64,000 nucleotides of DNA from Sphingobacterium sp. UBA5670 (lineage in GTDB: Bacteria > Bacteroidota > Bacteroidia > Sphingobacteriales > Sphingobacteriaceae): assembly GCF_002420705.1 (NCBI RefSeq), contig NZ_DIIM01000021.1, forward strand, positions 206,934-270,933, in the 5' to 3' direction. Under the pieces are notes generated by a model. It searched no databases. It was not told the DNA's origin and was given only the letters and a program-made list of their open reading frames with translations. Made by a program: the position numbers and the translations under genes. Shown piece after piece: positions 52,185-60,269 of the stretch (position 1 is its first letter; each line of letters opens with the position of its first letter).

Positions 52185-53501
52185 TTACAGTAATTTTCCC
52201 TGCAAAAAGAATGCAGCAACTGTAAAATAAATAATCAAACCAGAAACATCTACCAGTGTCGCGACAAAAGGTGCTGATGCCGTGGCAGGATCCAATCCAA
52301 AGCGACGTAAAATAAATGGAATAAACGATCCCGACAAAGTTCCCCAGAGAACGATAAACAATAAGGAAACGGCAACAGTAAAACCAATAGCAATCCAATA
52401 AGGTCCATAATCATACAGACCAAGAAAATGCCAAGCCAATATTCGTAAAAATCCGATCGTCCCTAATATCCCACCTAAAATTAAACCAGAAGATACTTCA
52501 CGTTTCATCACATACCACCAGTCCTTAAGCTTCAACTCACCGAGAGCCATCGCCCGAATAATTAAAGACGCTGCTTGCGATCCCGAATTACCGCCACTGG
52601 ATATAATCAAAGGAACAAATAAAGCAAGAACCACTGCCTTCTCCAGTTCCCCTTCAAAAAAGCCCATCGCAGAAGCTGTAAGCATCTCGCTAAAAAACAA
52701 AATAATTAGCCAACCGGCCCTTTTTTGTATCAATTGTAATAAAGGGGTTTTAGTATAAGCTAGATCCAGCTCTTCCATCCCTCCAAATCGCTGAATATCT
52801 TCCGTATCACGATCTTCAATTCGATCTAGCACATCATCAAATGTCACAATTCCAACTAATACTCCTGCTTCTGTAACGATAGGCAAAGCACTACGATCAT
52901 ATTTTTGAAAAATCTCGAATGCCTCTTCCATGGGTGTAGAGGCTTTAATCGCCGCAAAATTATAATCTATTAAGTCAGAAATTTTGGTAGATGAATCTGA
53001 TAGTAGTAATTGACCAATTTTCAAGTCATCGATCAACACGTTTTTCTCATCAACAACATATATAAAATTGAGTGTTTCAGCTTTTCTTCCAAAAACTTTA
53101 ATATGTCTAAAAACATCATCAACAGTATAATAAGGACGAACCTGAACATACATTGGTGTCATAAGACGGGCTATACTGTCTTCTTTATAACCAATAAGTT
53201 CTAAAGCCATTTGCTTCTCGCGCTCATTCAAAAGATTGATAAGATATTTGATCAAATCATCAGGCAATTCCGATAATAACTCATTACGCGTATCTGGTTT
53301 TAAATTATTCAGCAATTCGGACAATTCATGCTCCGTCATTGATTTGATCAATGTGTATTGGACATCCATTTCAAAAAAAGAAAAGATCTCCAATCTATCC
53401 TCCAAAGGATAGTCCATAAATTGTTGATGTTGTTCTCCCTTACTTAAACGCGATATTTCTTCCGCGATATCGGCTGGGTGTAATGCTGAATTTTGTTCCA
53501 T
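52185..53501 (-). CDS. mgtE: Magnesium transporter MgtE
   Basis: 438 residues. The N-domain of superhelical repeats (about 1-120, IAEEISRLSKGE to ELLSELPDDLIKYLI) is followed by two CBS domains (about 125-240, with RLMTPMYVQVRP and the second ending VTFDDVLDRI), a plug helix, and five TM helices (about 275-438). The IISSGGNSGSQAASLIIRAMALGE segment is the TM signature. MgtE is a magnesium-gated channel at the inner membrane. A perfect -33/-7 promoter (53529-53558) precedes it. Confidence 0.94.
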   Translation of the reverse strand: MEQNSALHPADIAEEISRLSKGEQHQQFMDYPLEDRLEIFSFFEMDVQYTLIKSMTEHELSELLNNLKPDTRNELLSELPDDLIKYLINLLNEREKQMALELIGYKEDSIARLMTPMYVQVRPYYTVDDVFRHIKVFGRKAETLNFIYVVDEKNVLIDDLKIGQLLLSDSSTKISDLIDYNFAAIKASTPMEEAFEIFQKYDRSALPIVTEAGVLVGIVTFDDVLDRIEDRDTEDIQRFGGMEELDLAYTKTPLLQLIQKRAGWLIILFFSEMLTASAMGFFEGELEKAVVLALFVPLIISSGGNSGSQAASLIIRAMALGELKLKDWWYVMKREVSSGLILGGILGTIGFLRILAWHFLGLYDYGPYWIAIGFTVAVSLLFIVLWGTLSGSFIPFILRRFGLDPATASAPFVATLVDVSGLIIYFTVAAFFLQGKLL

Positions 53502-53528
53502 TGGAAGAAAATTTTAATGGATTTAGCG

Positions 53529-53558
53529 CAAAAGTAGCTTATTTTGTATGATTTTCAA
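53529..53558 (-). promoter_or_regulatory. mgtE promoter
   Basis: On the minus strand, TTG (53558-53556), 19 bases, then TACTTTTG (53536-53529). This is the best Bacteroidota promoter match in the window; start near 53523, about 20 bases of leader. Confidence 0.65.
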
Positions 53559-53672
53559 TAATCTGAAAAACTATTTTTTCTCATGGGAATTACGGCCAGC
53601 TTTTCATAAAATCGCCTACCACTACGCTGAACGGTGCATTTGACTTCCTAAGTCCATTGACTTTACAATATC

Positions 53673-54383
53673 TTAAAAATTAATTAATCCAGGTGCTAGC
53701 TCTACAGGTTCAAGCCCCGCTTTAAACAACCGTGCTGTTAAATCACCTTGCAGTACAATGTTCCCGTCATTTACGTGCAACCAGCTACCTTCACGCAAAC
53801 CTATGACTGGCTGGGCATTAAACTGATGAAACTCCTGAATTCGCGTTTCTCTCGTCTCTCCTTTATGTGTAGAATTTGGATCTGGATCCAAATAATGTGG
53901 ATTGATATTAAAAGGTAAAAAACCCAGTGCGTCAAAACTAGGCGGATAAACAATAGGCATATCATTTGTAGTTCCTATTGTTAGTCCAGTCAAATTGGAC
54001 CCCGCAGATGTACCGACATATGGAATCCCCTTTGCTACTTGTACGCGCAATTGCTGTACCAAATCCAGATCATATAGCGTTTTTAAGAGTAGAAATGTAT
54101 TCCCACCACCGATAAAAATAGCTTTAGCATCCTGAATAGCCTTCTTCATGTTATGAAACTCATGTAGCCCCCTAACCGTTATACCCCTATCTTTCAGCGC
54201 GTTATGCACCTTAGCCGTATAGTCATCAAACGAAATTCCCGAAGGTTGCGCGAAAGGGACAAATAGTAATTCGTCTGACTGAATAAATTCTACAAAATCT
54301 TGCTTAATATAAGCTAAAAATTCACTACCAAAGACCGTACTTGTACTTACGACCAAAAGTTTGTATGCTGGGTTAATATTCAT
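53673..54383 (-). CDS. pepE: Peptidase E (alpha-aspartyl dipeptidase, S51)
   Basis: 236 residues. The S51 family catalytic pattern is visible: IGGGNTFLLL (about 91-100), nucleophile Ser126 in GTSAGSN and INPHYLDPDPN with His163. It hydrolyses dipeptides starting with Asp in the cytoplasm. The length matches the family. It is separated from the upstream SPFH/RHH pair by a terminator (54415-54449) on the same strand. Confidence 0.9.
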   Translation of the reverse strand: MNINPAYKLLVVSTSTVFGSEFLAYIKQDFVEFIQSDELLFVPFAQPSGISFDDYTAKVHNALKDRGITVRGLHEFHNMKKAIQDAKAIFIGGGNTFLLLKTLYDLDLVQQLRVQVAKGIPYVGTSAGSNLTGLTIGTTNDMPIVYPPSFDALGFLPFNINPHYLDPDPNSTHKGETRETRIQEFHQFNAQPVIGLREGSWLHVNDGNIVLQGDLTARLFKAGLEPVELAPGLINF

Positions 54384-54414
54384 CTTTTGTCTTTAAAACA
54401 TTAAAATAAAAAAA

Positions 54415-54449
54415 TACCTTTAACTTCGTCAATAACGAAGCCAAAGGTA
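54415..54449 (-). terminator. Terminator of the SPFH-RHH operon
   Basis: On the minus strand TACCTTTGGCTTCGT pairs with ACGAAGTTAAAGGTA (a TT/GG internal wobble region), and a T-run follows (54408-54414 as A on the plus strand). Confidence 0.75.
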
Positions 54450-54472
54450 CATTTTTCGTTGCTTACTATTAC

Positions 54473-54649
54473 TTATTTCTTGTCAGCAGTCTTTTTCTCC
54501 GTACCCAATCTTTTGTTTTCTTGTAGCGCCTTATGTAAAAGATATTCTATCTGCCCATTAACACTTCTAAACTCATCCGCAGCCCATTTTTCCAATGCTT
54601 TGTGCATCTGGTCATCTAAGCGTAGCATAAAGTTTTTCTTATCTGCCAT
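54473..54649 (-). CDS. Ribbon-helix-helix (Arc-type) DNA-binding protein
   Basis: 58 residues, too short for many ORF searches. The ATG is at 54649. The Arc-type RHH core is MADKKNFMLRLDDQMHKALEKWA: a short strand (NFMLRL) followed by helix 1 (DQMHKALEKWAADEF), a turn at RSVNG and helix 2 (QIEYLLHKALQEN), then a Lys/Glu tail. Arc-type dimers insert the strand pair into the major groove. It is 10 bases downstream of the SPFH gene and followed by a terminator, so it is the second gene of that operon. Autoregulation at the TGATAT sites upstream of the operon is a natural guess. Confidence 0.85.
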   Translation of the reverse strand: MADKKNFMLRLDDQMHKALEKWAADEFRSVNGQIEYLLHKALQENKRLGTEKKTADKK

Positions 54650-54659
54650 TTCATTTCGT

Positions 54660-55523
54660 TTATTGGTACAACGTACCGGTATTTACAATTGGTGTGGCAG
54701 CTTTCTCTCCACACAGTACCACCATCAAATTGCTGACCATCGCTGCTTTTTTTTCATTGTCCAATTCTACGATATCTTTTTCAGACAGTTTTTTTAACGC
54801 CATTTCAACCATGCCTACGGCACCATCCACAATCTTTGAACGTGCAGCAACAATCGCCGCAGCTTGTTGCCTTTGAAGCATAGCACCTGCTATTTCGGAA
54901 GCATACGCTAAATGACTGATCCTCGCTTCTTTGATAATTACTCCAGCTGGAGCCAAACGATCAGATAATTCCTGTTCAAGAATATGATTTACGGTATCGC
55001 CGCCTTCACGCAAAGTGATCTCTGCCCCTTCATCTTCCAAATTATCATAAGGAAAGCTTCCAGCCAGGTGTCTTACCGCAGCTTCGCTTTGTGTGCGCAC
55101 ATAAGAGGTATAATTGCTTACATCATAAGCAGCCTTATAAGTATCGCCAACTTGCCATACGATAACAGCGCCAATTTCAATTGGATTCCCCATCTTATCA
55201 TTTACTTTCAACGTCTGTCCTTGCAGATTATCTGAACGAAGGCTTATTTTAATTGTTGAATACAACGGATTGACAAAAAACAGACCGTTTTCTTTCACCG
55301 TACCGACATATTTTCCAAAGAAATTCAATACACGTGAATGATTTGGATTGATAATCATCAATCCTTTCAAAATAAAAAATGTAGCAATCATTAACACCAC
55401 ACCTAAAACAACATAAAGCGAACTTTCCTCGACACTCGCAAATGAAAATATAGCCGCGACAAATGAGACAACAGCGATCAATAAAGCTAAATAGCCTGAC
55501 ATTGGTTTGATTAGTTTTTCCAT
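54660..55523 (-). CDS. SPFH/Band-7 domain membrane protein
   Basis: 287 residues. Two N-terminal TM segments (about 10-29 and 33-54) precede the SPFH domain (about 65-230): VLNFFGKYVGTVKENGLFFVNPL, LSRSDNLQGQTLKVNDKMGNPI, and RHLAGSFPYDN with the later LEQELSDRLAPAGVIIKEARISHL. A coiled-coil-like end follows (AGAMLQRQQAAAIVAARSKIVDGAVGMV). SPFH proteins form membrane microdomain scaffolds or regulate proteases; the target here is unknown. The next gene is a small RHH regulator. Confidence 0.88.
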   Translation of the reverse strand: MEKLIKPMSGYLALLIAVVSFVAAIFSFASVEESSLYVVLGVVLMIATFFILKGLMIINPNHSRVLNFFGKYVGTVKENGLFFVNPLYSTIKISLRSDNLQGQTLKVNDKMGNPIEIGAVIVWQVGDTYKAAYDVSNYTSYVRTQSEAAVRHLAGSFPYDNLEDEGAEITLREGGDTVNHILEQELSDRLAPAGVIIKEARISHLAYASEIAGAMLQRQQAAAIVAARSKIVDGAVGMVEMALKKLSEKDIVELDNEKKAAMVSNLMVVLCGEKAATPIVNTGTLYQ

Positions 55524-55541
55524 AATTTATTAATATATATT

Positions 55542-55592
55542 TGATATCATTTTAATATCATAAATATACCACAATATTTTTGATATTTCAAA
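55542..55592. promoter_or_regulatory. TGATAT-type repeats between SPFH and the DNA glycosylase
   Basis: TGATATCA (55542-55549), an inverted partner ATATCA (55555-55560, 7-base spacer from the first TGATAT), TGATAT at 55581-55586, and a TTTGA/TCAAA inverted repeat (55579-55592). Spaced like small-regulator binding sites. Confidence 0.4.
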
Positions 55593-55609
55593 GAAAATTA
55601 TAAAATCAC

Positions 55610-55617
55610 TATTTTTG
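55610..55617 (+). promoter_or_regulatory. -7 box of the DNA glycosylase gene
   Basis: TATTTTTG ends three bases before the ATG at 55621, indicating a leaderless or near-leaderless mRNA. No well-spaced TTG upstream. Confidence 0.4.
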
Positions 55618-55620
55618 ATT

Positions 55621-56103
55621 ATGTTAAAAAAATCCTTCCCGCCCCTCGTGAATTCCCAAACGAAAGTACTTATCCTTGGATCTCTACCAGGAGACAAATC
55701 ATTAGAGAAAAATGAATATTATGCACATCCGCAAAATCGCTTTTGGAAAATATTTAATTCCCTATTACTTATCAGGGATACAACAAATTATGCGGAAAAG
55801 ATAAACCTCCTTCTTAAAAATAACATTGGTCTTTGGGATGTCTGCGCAGAGGCCTCACGTCCCGGCAGCATGGATCTCGCAATACAGCACGAACGCCCAA
55901 ATCAAATCATTGAACTACTTAAAAATTATCCATCAATTACGAAAATTGTTTTTAATGGGCAAAAGGCACACAATTTGTACCTGAAGCATTTTGACAAAAG
56001 ATCGGGTATTATTTACAGATGCTTACCTAGCACAAGTCCAGCGAATGCAAAAAGTAATCTTGAAAGTCTAATTGAACATTGGCGTATTGTAATAAGTGAT
56101 TAA
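55621..56103 (+). CDS. DNA-deoxyinosine glycosylase (uracil-DNA glycosylase superfamily)
   Basis: 160 residues from the ATG at 55621; an upstream TTG at 55615 sits inside the promoter box. Family features: VLILGSLPGDKSLEKNEYYAHPQNRFWKI (motif 1 region), NIGLWDVCAEASRPGSMDLAI and FNGQKAHNLYLKHF, and the C-terminal LPSTSPANAK. This matches the DNA-deoxyinosine glycosylase group that removes hypoxanthine from DNA. It is divergent from the SPFH operon and precedes purM by 53 bases. Confidence 0.82.
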   Translation: MLKKSFPPLVNSQTKVLILGSLPGDKSLEKNEYYAHPQNRFWKIFNSLLLIRDTTNYAEKINLLLKNNIGLWDVCAEASRPGSMDLAIQHERPNQIIELLKNYPSITKIVFNGQKAHNLYLKHFDKRSGIIYRCLPSTSPANAKSNLESLIEHWRIVISD

Positions 56104-56141
56104 ATTAAACGAATTAGATTCGTTAATTCAGTCCTATTGCT

Positions 56142-56149
56142 TATTTTTG
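56142..56149 (+). promoter_or_regulatory. -7 box of purM
   Basis: TATTTTTG lies seven bases before the ATG at 56157, so the leader would be about three to four bases. Confidence 0.45.
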
Positions 56150-56156
56150 CCCTAAG

Positions 56157-57335
56157 ATGTCAGATTTAAAATACAATCAACGAGGCGTATCCGCAGGGAA
56201 AGAGGATGTGCACAATGCGATAAAAAATATCGATAAGGGTCTGTTTCCAAAAGCATTTTGCAAAATAATACCAGATATTTTGGGTGGAGACCAGGACTGG
56301 TGTAATATTATGCATGCTGATGGTGCTGGCACCAAATCTTCATTGGCGTATATTTACTGGAAGGAAACTGGTGATATTTCAGTTTGGAAAGGTATTGCGC
56401 AAGACGCAATCATCATGAACATTGATGATCTGCTCTGTGTCGGGGCTATCGATAATATTCTTCTATCGTCTACGATTGGCAGAAATAAAAACCTTATTCC
56501 CGGAGAAGTCATTGCTGAGATCATCAATGGAACGGAGGAGATTCTGTCGGAACTTCGTGAATTGGGTATTGGCATCTACTCCACCGGGGGCGAGACTGCG
56601 GATGTTGGCGATCTTGTCCGCACAATAATTGTCGATAGTACGGTAACCTGTCGCATGAGACGTGAAGATGTTATTTCAAATCATCGCATCAAAGGTGGTA
56701 ATGTAATTGTTGGATTAGCATCAAATGGAAAAGCAAATTATGAACACGCGTACAATGGAGGAATGGGATCTAATGGATTGACTTCCGCTCGTCACGATGT
56801 GTTTAACAAAAAAGTAGCGGAAAAGTATCCGGAAGCTTACGATCCAGCTGTTCCATACAATTTAGTTTTTGCAGGAAGCCAAGATCTCACTAATGAGATC
56901 GAAGTTGAAACAGGAGAACAAGTAACTGCTGGTAAATTAGTACTTTCGCCCACTCGTACGTATGCCCCTGTAATTAAGCAAATACTAGACAAGTATCGTG
57001 CACAAATTGATGGGATGGTACATTGTTCTGGTGGTGCTCAAACCAAAGTTCTACACTTCGTCGACAATGTACACGTCATCAAAGATAATCTTTTCCCAAT
57101 TCCTCCCCTTTTTGAGTTGATACAAAAAGAATCCAATACGGATTGGAAGGAAATGTACAAGGTATTCAATATGGGCCATCGCATGGAATTGTACGTTCCG
57201 GAATCTATCGCTTCAGATATCATAGCTATTTCAGAATCATTTGGAATTCCAGCACAAATCATAGGCCGTGTCGAGGAAGCTCCTTCTAAGAAGGTAACGA
57301 TAACCTCTCCTTTTGGTGAATTTGTCTACGAATAA
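56157..57335 (+). CDS. purM: Phosphoribosylformylglycinamidine cyclo-ligase (AIR synthase)
   Basis: 392 residues, the longer Bacteroidota form. The PurM/AIRS fold is evident: SDLKYNQRGVSAGKEDVHNA, MHADGAGTKSSLAYIYWK, DAIIMNIDDLLCVGAIDNI, STGGETADVGDL, and the C-terminal MVHCSGGAQTKVLHF with FNMGHRMELYV. It makes AIR from FGAM in purine synthesis, with ATP. The gene stands away from other pur genes and its name in databases is often AIR synthase-related. Terminator at 57342-57386. Confidence 0.85.
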   Translation: MSDLKYNQRGVSAGKEDVHNAIKNIDKGLFPKAFCKIIPDILGGDQDWCNIMHADGAGTKSSLAYIYWKETGDISVWKGIAQDAIIMNIDDLLCVGAIDNILLSSTIGRNKNLIPGEVIAEIINGTEEILSELRELGIGIYSTGGETADVGDLVRTIIVDSTVTCRMRREDVISNHRIKGGNVIVGLASNGKANYEHAYNGGMGSNGLTSARHDVFNKKVAEKYPEAYDPAVPYNLVFAGSQDLTNEIEVETGEQVTAGKLVLSPTRTYAPVIKQILDKYRAQIDGMVHCSGGAQTKVLHFVDNVHVIKDNLFPIPPLFELIQKESNTDWKEMYKVFNMGHRMELYVPESIASDIIAISESFGIPAQIIGRVEEAPSKKVTITSPFGEFVYE

Positions 57336-57341
57336 AGTATT

Positions 57342-57386
57342 ATGCCCCACATCTCTTTCTACCATATGGGATGAGGGGTATTTTTT
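57342..57386 (+). terminator. Terminator of purM
   Basis: ATGCCCCACATC pairs with GATGAGGGGTAT (one mismatch, one wobble), followed by TTTTTT. It ends 14 bases before the rimB start. Confidence 0.8.
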
Positions 57387-57399
57387 CGATTTGGTATAA

Positions 57400-57837
57400 A
57401 TGAAAGAAAAACTTCTTGTGGGTTGGAAAGAAACCCTAGATTTACCTGAATTGGGAATATTTGGTATAGAAGCAAAAGTTGATACCGGGGCTGCTTCTTC
57501 GGTTTTACACTGCAACTCGTACAAGATTGTTAACGAAGATGGTCAGGACTGGATTATCTGTGAACTTATCGTAAATTTTGAAACTGAAGAGACAAAAACA
57601 CTAAAGTTAAAACTCTACAAAACAAAACTGGTTAAAAGTTCTTTTGGTCAAGAAGAAAAGCGATTCTATATCCGCACCACAGCAATATTATATGACCAAG
57701 TGTTTGGCATTAAGATATCCTTCAGAAACCGTTCTCAAATGACTTACCCAATGCTTTTGGGTAAAAATTTCTTGTATAAAAGATTTTTGGTTGATGTTTC
57801 CAAAGAAAATCTCTCGATGAAGACCTCAGTAAAATAA
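57400..57837 (+). CDS. rimB: RimB-type retropepsin-like peptidase
   Basis: 145 residues, single domain of the RimK-associated ATP-dependent zinc protease/retropepsin-like family. It opens LVGWKETLDLPELGIFGIEAKVDTGAASSVLHC; the DTGA motif with Asp28 has the active-site form of aspartic retropepsins, and the C-terminal PMLLGKNFLYKRFLVDV is the second conserved block. RimB-type peptidases trim the polyglutamate tail that RimK adds to ribosomal protein S6 in Pseudomonas. It is immediately upstream of rimK (57 bases). Confidence 0.85.
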   Translation: MKEKLLVGWKETLDLPELGIFGIEAKVDTGAASSVLHCNSYKIVNEDGQDWIICELIVNFETEETKTLKLKLYKTKLVKSSFGQEEKRFYIRTTAILYDQVFGIKISFRNRSQMTYPMLLGKNFLYKRFLVDVSKENLSMKTSVK

Positions 57838-57894
57838 AACAAATAGCCAAGCAATTTTGTTATCTTAGCACAAAATATATTCAATATACAAACC

Positions 57895-58830
57895 GTGAAA
57901 ATTGCCGTATTATCGACAGTAAAGAGTTTATACTCAACTCGTCGTCTCGTAGAAGCCGCACAACAAAGAGGACACGAATGCGTTGTCATCGACCACAGTA
58001 AATGTTATGTAGGTATTCAACAAGGTAAACCCAGTATCCATTACAAAGGACAGGATCTTAGTGACATTGATGCTATTATTCCGCGGATAGGAGCATCTGT
58101 AACATTTTATGGATCAGCGATCGTTAGACAATTCGAGGTCATGGATGTTATTTCCGCTAATCCCAGTCAAGCCATTACGCGATCTCGGGACAAATTGAGG
58201 TGTCTACAAATATTATCCGGCGCAGGTATCGGACTCCCGATTACAGGATTTGCACGCACGGCCTCTGATGTGGACGATCTCATTAGTATGGTAGGTGGAG
58301 CTCCTTTAGTCATTAAACTACTTGAGGGAACTCAAGGTATTGGCGTTGTGCTCGCAGAAACAAAGAAAGCTGCTTCGTCCGTTATTGAGGCGTTCTATGG
58401 CCTAGGTAATAATATTCTGATCCAAGAGTTCATCAAGGAATCAAAAGGCTCTGATATTCGTGCTTTTGTGGTTGATGGCAAAGTTGTCGGCGCCATGAAA
58501 CGAACAGCAAAGGAAGGTGAGTTTAGGTCAAATATACATCGCGGTGGTACCGCTCAGGTTATTCGCTTAAGTAAAGCCGAAAGGGAAACGGCTATCGCGG
58601 CGGCTGCACAATTAGGGCTTACGGTTTGTGGTGTAGACATGATCCCTTCTGACCGCGGTCCTTTGGTACTGGAAGTAAACTCTTCTCCGGGATTGGAGGG
58701 CATCGAAAAAGCGACAAAAAAGGATATTGCCTCCGAAATTATACAGTATATTGAAAGGCAATATGAGTCAAAGCAGGCTCAGATGCCTAAAGTAGTTAAG
58801 AAAAAGAAAAAAAGAGAAAGTAAATTGTAA
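57895..58830 (+). CDS. rimK: Ribosomal protein S6 L-glutamate ligase RimK
   Basis: 311 residues starting with GTG. ATP-grasp ligase: an N-terminal pre-ATP-grasp domain (about 1-100) with RLVEAAQQRGHECVVIDHSKC, then ATP-binding KLLEGTQGIGVVLAE, FIKESKGSDIRAFVVDGKVV and the C-terminal metal site EVNSSPGLEGIEKA. RimK adds glutamates to the C-terminus of S6, changing ribosome behaviour. It follows a RimB-type peptidase, so ligase and trimming enzyme are co-located. A lysine-rich C-terminal tail (about 295-311) is an extra. Terminator follows. Confidence 0.92.
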   Translation: MKIAVLSTVKSLYSTRRLVEAAQQRGHECVVIDHSKCYVGIQQGKPSIHYKGQDLSDIDAIIPRIGASVTFYGSAIVRQFEVMDVISANPSQAITRSRDKLRCLQILSGAGIGLPITGFARTASDVDDLISMVGGAPLVIKLLEGTQGIGVVLAETKKAASSVIEAFYGLGNNILIQEFIKESKGSDIRAFVVDGKVVGAMKRTAKEGEFRSNIHRGGTAQVIRLSKAERETAIAAAAQLGLTVCGVDMIPSDRGPLVLEVNSSPGLEGIEKATKKDIASEIIQYIERQYESKQAQMPKVVKKKKKRESKL

Positions 58831-58843
58831 ACATTCTCCAATC

Positions 58844-58882
58844 AATAATAAAGGGGGTGTTGGCAATACCCCCTTTATTATT
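58844..58882. terminator. Terminator between rimK and DUF3060
   Basis: AATAATAAAGGGGGT (58844-58858) pairs perfectly with 58868-58882, loop GTTGGCAAT. Its right edge overlaps the stop codon of the convergent DUF3060 gene. Confidence 0.85.
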
Positions 58883-59327
58883 ATTTCATTTTCATCACCA
58901 TATTATCGGCACCTTCTGTAGACACTTTTGCCTGACCGGATTTGTTTTTTGTAGACTTATAATGAACATGATTTTTGACACCCTCAATTTGAACAGTCTC
59001 TAGCGAACCAATATTCACCATATTTCCAGCCCCTTCAATGGTTACCGTTGTGATATCATTGCCCGTCACCGTATTCCCCTTGCCTTCAATAATCAATTTG
59101 CTCACATTGCCCCGTATCACAATCTTATTATCTGCCCCTTCTATTTGTACGGTTTCACCACCTTTGGCTTCTATAGTACGCGTATTTCCTACCCCTTCAA
59201 TCGAAATCACTTTTCCCTGTTGATTAGCTATCTTAGCTATTTTTGGCGCTAAATCAGTTCCCTTTGCCATAACCATACCTCCTATCAAAAGAAGTGAAAA
59301 TCCAAATGCGATCGTTCTTGTTTTCAT
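58881..59327 (-). CDS. DUF3060 repeat protein
   Basis: 148 residues with a signal peptide (about 1-22, ending VMA-KG). The rest is made of short repeats of about 20 residues with an I-E-G-x-G/D-N core (IEGVGN, IEGADN, IEGKGN, IEGAGN, IEGVKN, TEGADN), matching DUF3060, which likely forms a parallel beta-helix on the cell surface or in the periplasm. Function unknown. The stop codon overlaps the rimK terminator. Confidence 0.85.
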   Translation of the reverse strand: MKTRTIAFGFSLLLIGGMVMAKGTDLAPKIAKIANQQGKVISIEGVGNTRTIEAKGGETVQIEGADNKIVIRGNVSKLIIEGKGNTVTGNDITTVTIEGAGNMVNIGSLETVQIEGVKNHVHYKSTKNKSGQAKVSTEGADNMVMKMK

Positions 59328-59528
59328 AATTGCTTGTTTTCTAAGAACGATACAAAAATCAAACCTAATTTCAAGTCAAAAAGATTGTTAGCTATAATTT
59401 AATAAATCAATTGCTTTGAAGTGTGATCAGTGGGATAAGCGATAAAATGAGATATATCCTTGTATTGAGTTTACTCGTCTCGTAACGTCCAAAAAAAGAT
59501 ACAGCATCCGGTATTTGCTATAACAAAA

Positions 59529-59551
59529 AAAGGAGCCTAAAAGGCTCCTTT
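59529..59551 (-). terminator. Terminator of the thrS-rplT operon
   Basis: AAAGGAGCC pairs with GGCTCCTTT around TAAAA; on the minus strand a T-run follows. About 36 bases past the rplT stop. Confidence 0.85.
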
Positions 59552-59586
59552 AATATCTCTAACAAATTGATAACGGATTAAAAACT

Positions 59587-59931
59587 CTATTTTACTGCGT
59601 CTACAACTGCTTTGAAAGCTTCTGGGTTATTTAAAGCTAAGTCAGCTAAAACCTTACGGTTCAAACCAATGTTTTTAGCATTTAATTTACCGATCAATTG
59701 GGAATAAGAAATTCCGTGTTGACGAGCTCCAGCGTTGATACGTTGAATCCATAAAGCTCTAAACTCGCGTTTTTTGGTTTTACGATCGCGGTAAGCGTAT
59801 TGTAAACCTTTTTCTACTGTATTTTTAGCAATAGTATAAACTTTGCTACGTGATCCAAAGTAACCTTTTGCAAGGCCTAGGATTTTTTTGCGTCTTCTTC
59901 TAGAAGCTACTGCGTTAACCGAACGTGGCAT
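59587..59931 (-). CDS. rplT: 50S ribosomal protein L20
   Basis: 114 residues, standard length. Opening MPRSVNAVASRRRRKKILG, then KGLQYAYRDRKTKKREFRALWIQRINAG and LNRKVLADLALNNPEAF are family-typical. L20 binds 23S rRNA early in 50S assembly and in other bacteria represses the infC operon. Last gene of the thrS-infC-rpmI-rplT operon, 98 bases after rpmI. Confidence 0.97.
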   Translation of the reverse strand: MPRSVNAVASRRRRKKILGLAKGYFGSRSKVYTIAKNTVEKGLQYAYRDRKTKKREFRALWIQRINAGARQHGISYSQLIGKLNAKNIGLNRKVLADLALNNPEAFKAVVDAVK

Positions 59932-60029
59932 ATTTTTAAAATTAGTTTGGTAGAAGGTGCCATGTATTTCAATGAACTTACAACCCTATACCCGGTTAAA
60001 AAATTATTATTAAATAAATCGAATAAAAC

Positions 60030-60230
60030 TTATTTACCGATAGCAAGCATACGTTTTACGTTGCCCATATCGCCATCAGATACATAACTTGTTTGTGTTA
60101 AGTTACGTTTACGTTTTGTGCTCTTTTTTGTCAAGATGTGGCTTTTGAAAGCGTTTTTTCTTGCAATTTTACCTGTTCCAGTCAATTTGAAACGTTTCTT
60201 TGCGCTGGAATTGGTTTTAACTTTTGGCAT
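60030..60230 (-). CDS. rpmI: 50S ribosomal protein L35
   Basis: 66 residues: MPKVKTNSSAKKRFKLTGTG and the later KRKRNLTQTSYVSDGDMGNVKRML are the family pattern. Highly basic. It lies 39 bases downstream of infC and 98 before rplT, as in most bacteria. Confidence 0.97.
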   Translation of the reverse strand: MPKVKTNSSAKKRFKLTGTGKIARKNAFKSHILTKKSTKRKRNLTQTSYVSDGDMGNVKRMLAIGK

Positions 60231-60269
60231 AATACTTATAAATTTTATATCAATCTGTTAGAATTCTTA

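Noticed and set aside
57342..57400. rimB as part of a purM operon
   Set aside because: A stem followed by six T lies between them, so read-through would be limited.
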